Below, one piece after another: positions 11,975 through 13,242 of a stretch of 13,242 bases of DNA (its first letter is position 1; every line of letters begins with the position of its first letter). A program made the translations under genes and the position numbers. The notes under the pieces were generated by a model, which did no database searches, had not been told where the DNA came from, and worked only from the letters and a program-made list of their open reading frames with translations. Location of the stretch: positions 73,441-86,682 of the forward strand of contig DHWX01000040.1 in assembly GCA_002413395.1 (NCBI GenBank). The letters run 5' to 3'. The DNA comes from Polaromonas sp. UBA5171. GTDB lineage: Bacteria > Pseudomonadota > Gammaproteobacteria > Burkholderiales > Burkholderiaceae_C.

Positions 11975-12090
11975 CGCGCAGGCCGCTCACTTCCACGTAA
12001 CGACTGCTACCCGGAAAGTTGAAATTCGGCTTTGTGTCTAAACCGACCATTGAATTCCACGGCCGCACAGTGATCACTGAAGGCAGGCGA
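11975..12090. other. Intergenic junction between cassette array and ybeY
   Basis: No gene is supported here. A perfect 12-bp palindrome CAGTGATCACTG occurs at 12068-12079, just past the ybeY stop. The stretch presumably contains the point where accessory DNA meets the backbone. Confidence 0.4.
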
Positions 12091-12540
12091 TTAATAGGGA
12101 TTCCCAAATCCCAACCTGGCAAGAATCTCCACCTCGCGCAACTCCATGATTTGCGCGTCTTCCTCAAGGTCATGATCCCAGCCCTGGGCGTGCAGGGTGC
12201 CGTGGACGATCAGGTGGGCGTAGTGGGCTTCCAGCGTTTTGCCTTGCTCCTTGGCCTCTTGCGCCACCACCGGCGCGCACAGCACCAGGTCGGCGGTGAC
12301 GACCGGCTCTTGCGTGTAATCAAAGGTCAGCACGTTGGTGGCGTAGTCTTTTTGGCGGTACTCGCGGTTGAGCGTTTGGCCCTCCATGGCATTCACGATG
12401 CGCACGGTGATCTCGGCGTCGCTTTGCAGCGCATGGCGAATCCAGCGTTTGACCTTGTTGCGGCCCAAGGTGGCGCGGTGCAGGGCCACGTTGTCAATGG
12501 ACTTGCCAAATTGCAGGGAGAGGGTGAGTTCGTTCAGCAT
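12091..12540 (-). CDS. ybeY: Endoribonuclease YbeY (rRNA maturation factor)
   Basis: 149 residues, the normal length. YbeY is a zinc-dependent endoribonuclease needed for 16S rRNA 3'-end maturation and ribosome quality control. The metal-binding signature HGTLHAQGWDH (about residues 111-121; three histidines in HxxxHxxxxxH form) is intact. The preceding NVLTFDYTQ and ADLVLCAPVV strands are typical. The ATG at 12540 gives the standard N-terminus with a slight extension (MLNELTLSLQFGKS). It is downstream of phoH on the same strand, the common phoH-ybeY pairing. The 79-base gap between them is filled by an interspersed repeat rather than by the close spacing often seen. Confidence 0.95.
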   Translation of the reverse strand: MLNELTLSLQFGKSIDNVALHRATLGRNKVKRWIRHALQSDAEITVRIVNAMEGQTLNREYRQKDYATNVLTFDYTQEPVVTADLVLCAPVVAQEAKEQGKTLEAHYAHLIVHGTLHAQGWDHDLEEDAQIMELREVEILARLGFGNPY

Positions 12541-12549
12541 AGGTTACAA

Positions 12550-12607
12550 GTTAAATTGGCTTCTATCCCCTGTGCAGTATGCGCAGGCGGCTATTGTTTT
12601 AATAGTG
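12550..12607 (-). repeat. Degenerate interspersed repeat, copy B (between phoH and ybeY)
   Basis: Read on the minus strand it begins CACTATTAAAACAATAGCCG, continues CCTGCGCATACTGCAC, then AGGGGATAGAAGCCAATTT. It shares landmarks, order and spacing with the copies at 178-232 and 7950-8005. It occupies nearly all of the phoH-ybeY gap and would be transcribed within the operon. Confidence 0.6.
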
Positions 12608-12619
12608 AACAAGGGGGGA

Positions 12620-13242
12620 TTAAGCCCTCTTTTTGCGGGCAACCCGGGGCCGCGCCAGCACGGCCGACACTTCCGGGTCGGCGTCGTCATCGCGGCGGTT
12701 CTGGCTGGCGCGGCGCGGTGCATCGTAGGCATCCACAATGCGCGCCACCAGCGGGTGGCGCACCACATCGGCGCTGGTCAGGCGGGTAATGGCAATGCCC
12801 TTGACGCGCTTGAGTACGCGCTCGGCGTCGATCAGGCCACTGAGTTGCGCGCGCGGCAAATCGACCTGGCTCACATCGCCCGTGACCACGGCCTTGCTGC
12901 CAAAGCCGATGCGCGTCAAGAACATCTTCATCTGCTCGGGTGTGGTGTTTTGCGCCTCGTCCAGAATCACAAACGCGTGGTTCAGCGTGCGCCCGCGCAT
13001 GAAGGCCAGCGGCGCAATCTCGATTTGCTGGCGTTCAAACGCCTTTTGCACGCGCTCCAGACCCATCAGCTCGTATAGCGCGTCATACAGCGGCCGCAGG
13101 TAAGGGTCCACCTTCTGGAGCAGGTCGCCCGGCAAAAAACCCAGGCGCTCACCCGCTTCCACCGCCGGACGCGTCAGCACAATGCGCTGCACCGTGCTGC
13201 GCTCGAGTGCATCGACCGCGCAGGCTACCGCCAGATAGGTCT
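12620..13242 (-). CDS. phoH: PhoH-family ATPase, C-terminal part
   Basis: The last 206 residues or so of a PhoH-like P-loop ATPase that runs off the right edge. The window begins at TYLAVACAVDALE, immediately after where the Walker A GxGKT would lie. RIVLTRPAVEAGERLGFLPG and the Walker B FVILDEAQNTT (followed by PEQMKMFLTRIG) are diagnostic, as are VVTGDVSQVDLP and the RHPLVARIVDAYD end. PhoH proteins are cytoplasmic NTPases, some linked to RNA metabolism; the co-occurrence with ybeY supports a role in RNA handling. The C-terminus is a basic tail (ARPRVARKKRA). The start and Walker A are outside the window. Confidence 0.95.
   Translation of the reverse strand, partial: TYLAVACAVDALERSTVQRIVLTRPAVEAGERLGFLPGDLLQKVDPYLRPLYDALYELMGLERVQKAFERQQIEIAPLAFMRGRTLNHAFVILDEAQNTTPEQMKMFLTRIGFGSKAVVTGDVSQVDLPRAQLSGLIDAERVLKRVKGIAITRLTSADVVRHPLVARIVDAYDAPRRASQNRRDDDADPEVSAVLARPRVARKKRA

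Larger units (their letters stand above)
9226..11975 (+). mobile_element. Integron gene-cassette array without integrase (CALIN-type)
   Basis: Four consecutive units, each with small plus-strand genes followed closely by an attC site: 9226-9995, 9996-10656, 10657-11330, and 11331 to a truncated end near 11975. Recombination normally occurs between the G and first T of GTTRRRY, which sets these limits. For cassettes 2, 3 and 4 the opening box and closing box are exact reverse complements (GTTATGC/GCATAAC, GTTAGCC/GGCTAAC, GTTAGGC/GCCTAAC); for cassette 1 six of seven bases match (GTTAGGT/GCCTAAC). No tyrosine recombinase is coded anywhere in the window. The cassettes look more A/T-rich than the flanking backbone. 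Confidence 0.88.

Noticed and set aside
9148..11975. CRISPR array
   Set aside because: The repeated structures differ in sequence and length and are separated by genes; they are attC sites.
11970..12173. Minus-strand open frame of 67 codons reaching the end of the cassette array
   Set aside because: It starts antisense within ybeY's end and runs across the junction. No family resemblance and no ribosome site were seen.
12019..12789. Plus-strand open frame of 256 codons across ybeY and phoH
   Set aside because: Antisense to two well-supported genes and it spans their intergenic repeat.

Overview
The window looks like the chromosome of a Comamonadaceae betaproteobacterium (Rhodoferax/Polaromonas-like). 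This is inferred from protein character and from the order rlmJ - rplM-rpsI - DUF6776 - bactofilin - erpA - anmK - M23 peptidase - tyrS - dtd. No database was searched.

Layout. 1-447: 5' part of rlmJ (minus), carrying a degenerate ~55-bp interspersed repeat inside its reading frame. 448-1565: leader, rplM-rpsI operon and terminator. 1700-3393: a membrane-anchored coiled-coil protein, a bactofilin and the Fe-S insertion protein ErpA, closed by terminator hairpins. 3406-5999 (minus): an M23 murein endopeptidase followed by anmK. With the bactofilin this makes a small cell-wall remodelling and recycling neighbourhood. 6000-6232: divergent intergenic region with a strongly foldable element. 6233-7948: tyrS and dtd, both concerned with tyrosyl/D-aminoacyl-tRNA. 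7950-8005: another copy of the repeat. 8034-8540 (minus): a lipoprotein c-type cytochrome.

About 8700-12000 is an accessory island. It begins with a decayed transposase tail (probably IS91-like) and a 14-bp perfect inverted repeat. An array of promoterless-looking small genes separated by integron attC recombination sites follows: three complete sites (9945-10001, 10575-10662, 11250-11336), a candidate left-hand site (9148-9231) and a truncated last one (from 11968). No integron integrase lies in the window, so this is a CALIN-type cassette cluster (attC cluster lacking integrase). The cassettes carry: (1) a two-TM protein of unknown function; (2) a zinc-ribbon membrane protein plus a 72-aa protein, both unknown; (3) a Phd/YefM antitoxin with a YoeB/Txe-like toxin broken by a single-base frameshift; (4) a predicted lipoprotein HAD phosphatase resembling the LNS2/lipin fold. 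In cassettes 2, 3 and 4 the left and right 7-base core boxes are exact reverse complements, as expected for genuine excisable cassettes.

12091-13242 (minus): backbone resumes with phoH (partial) and ybeY, separated by a third copy of the interspersed repeat.
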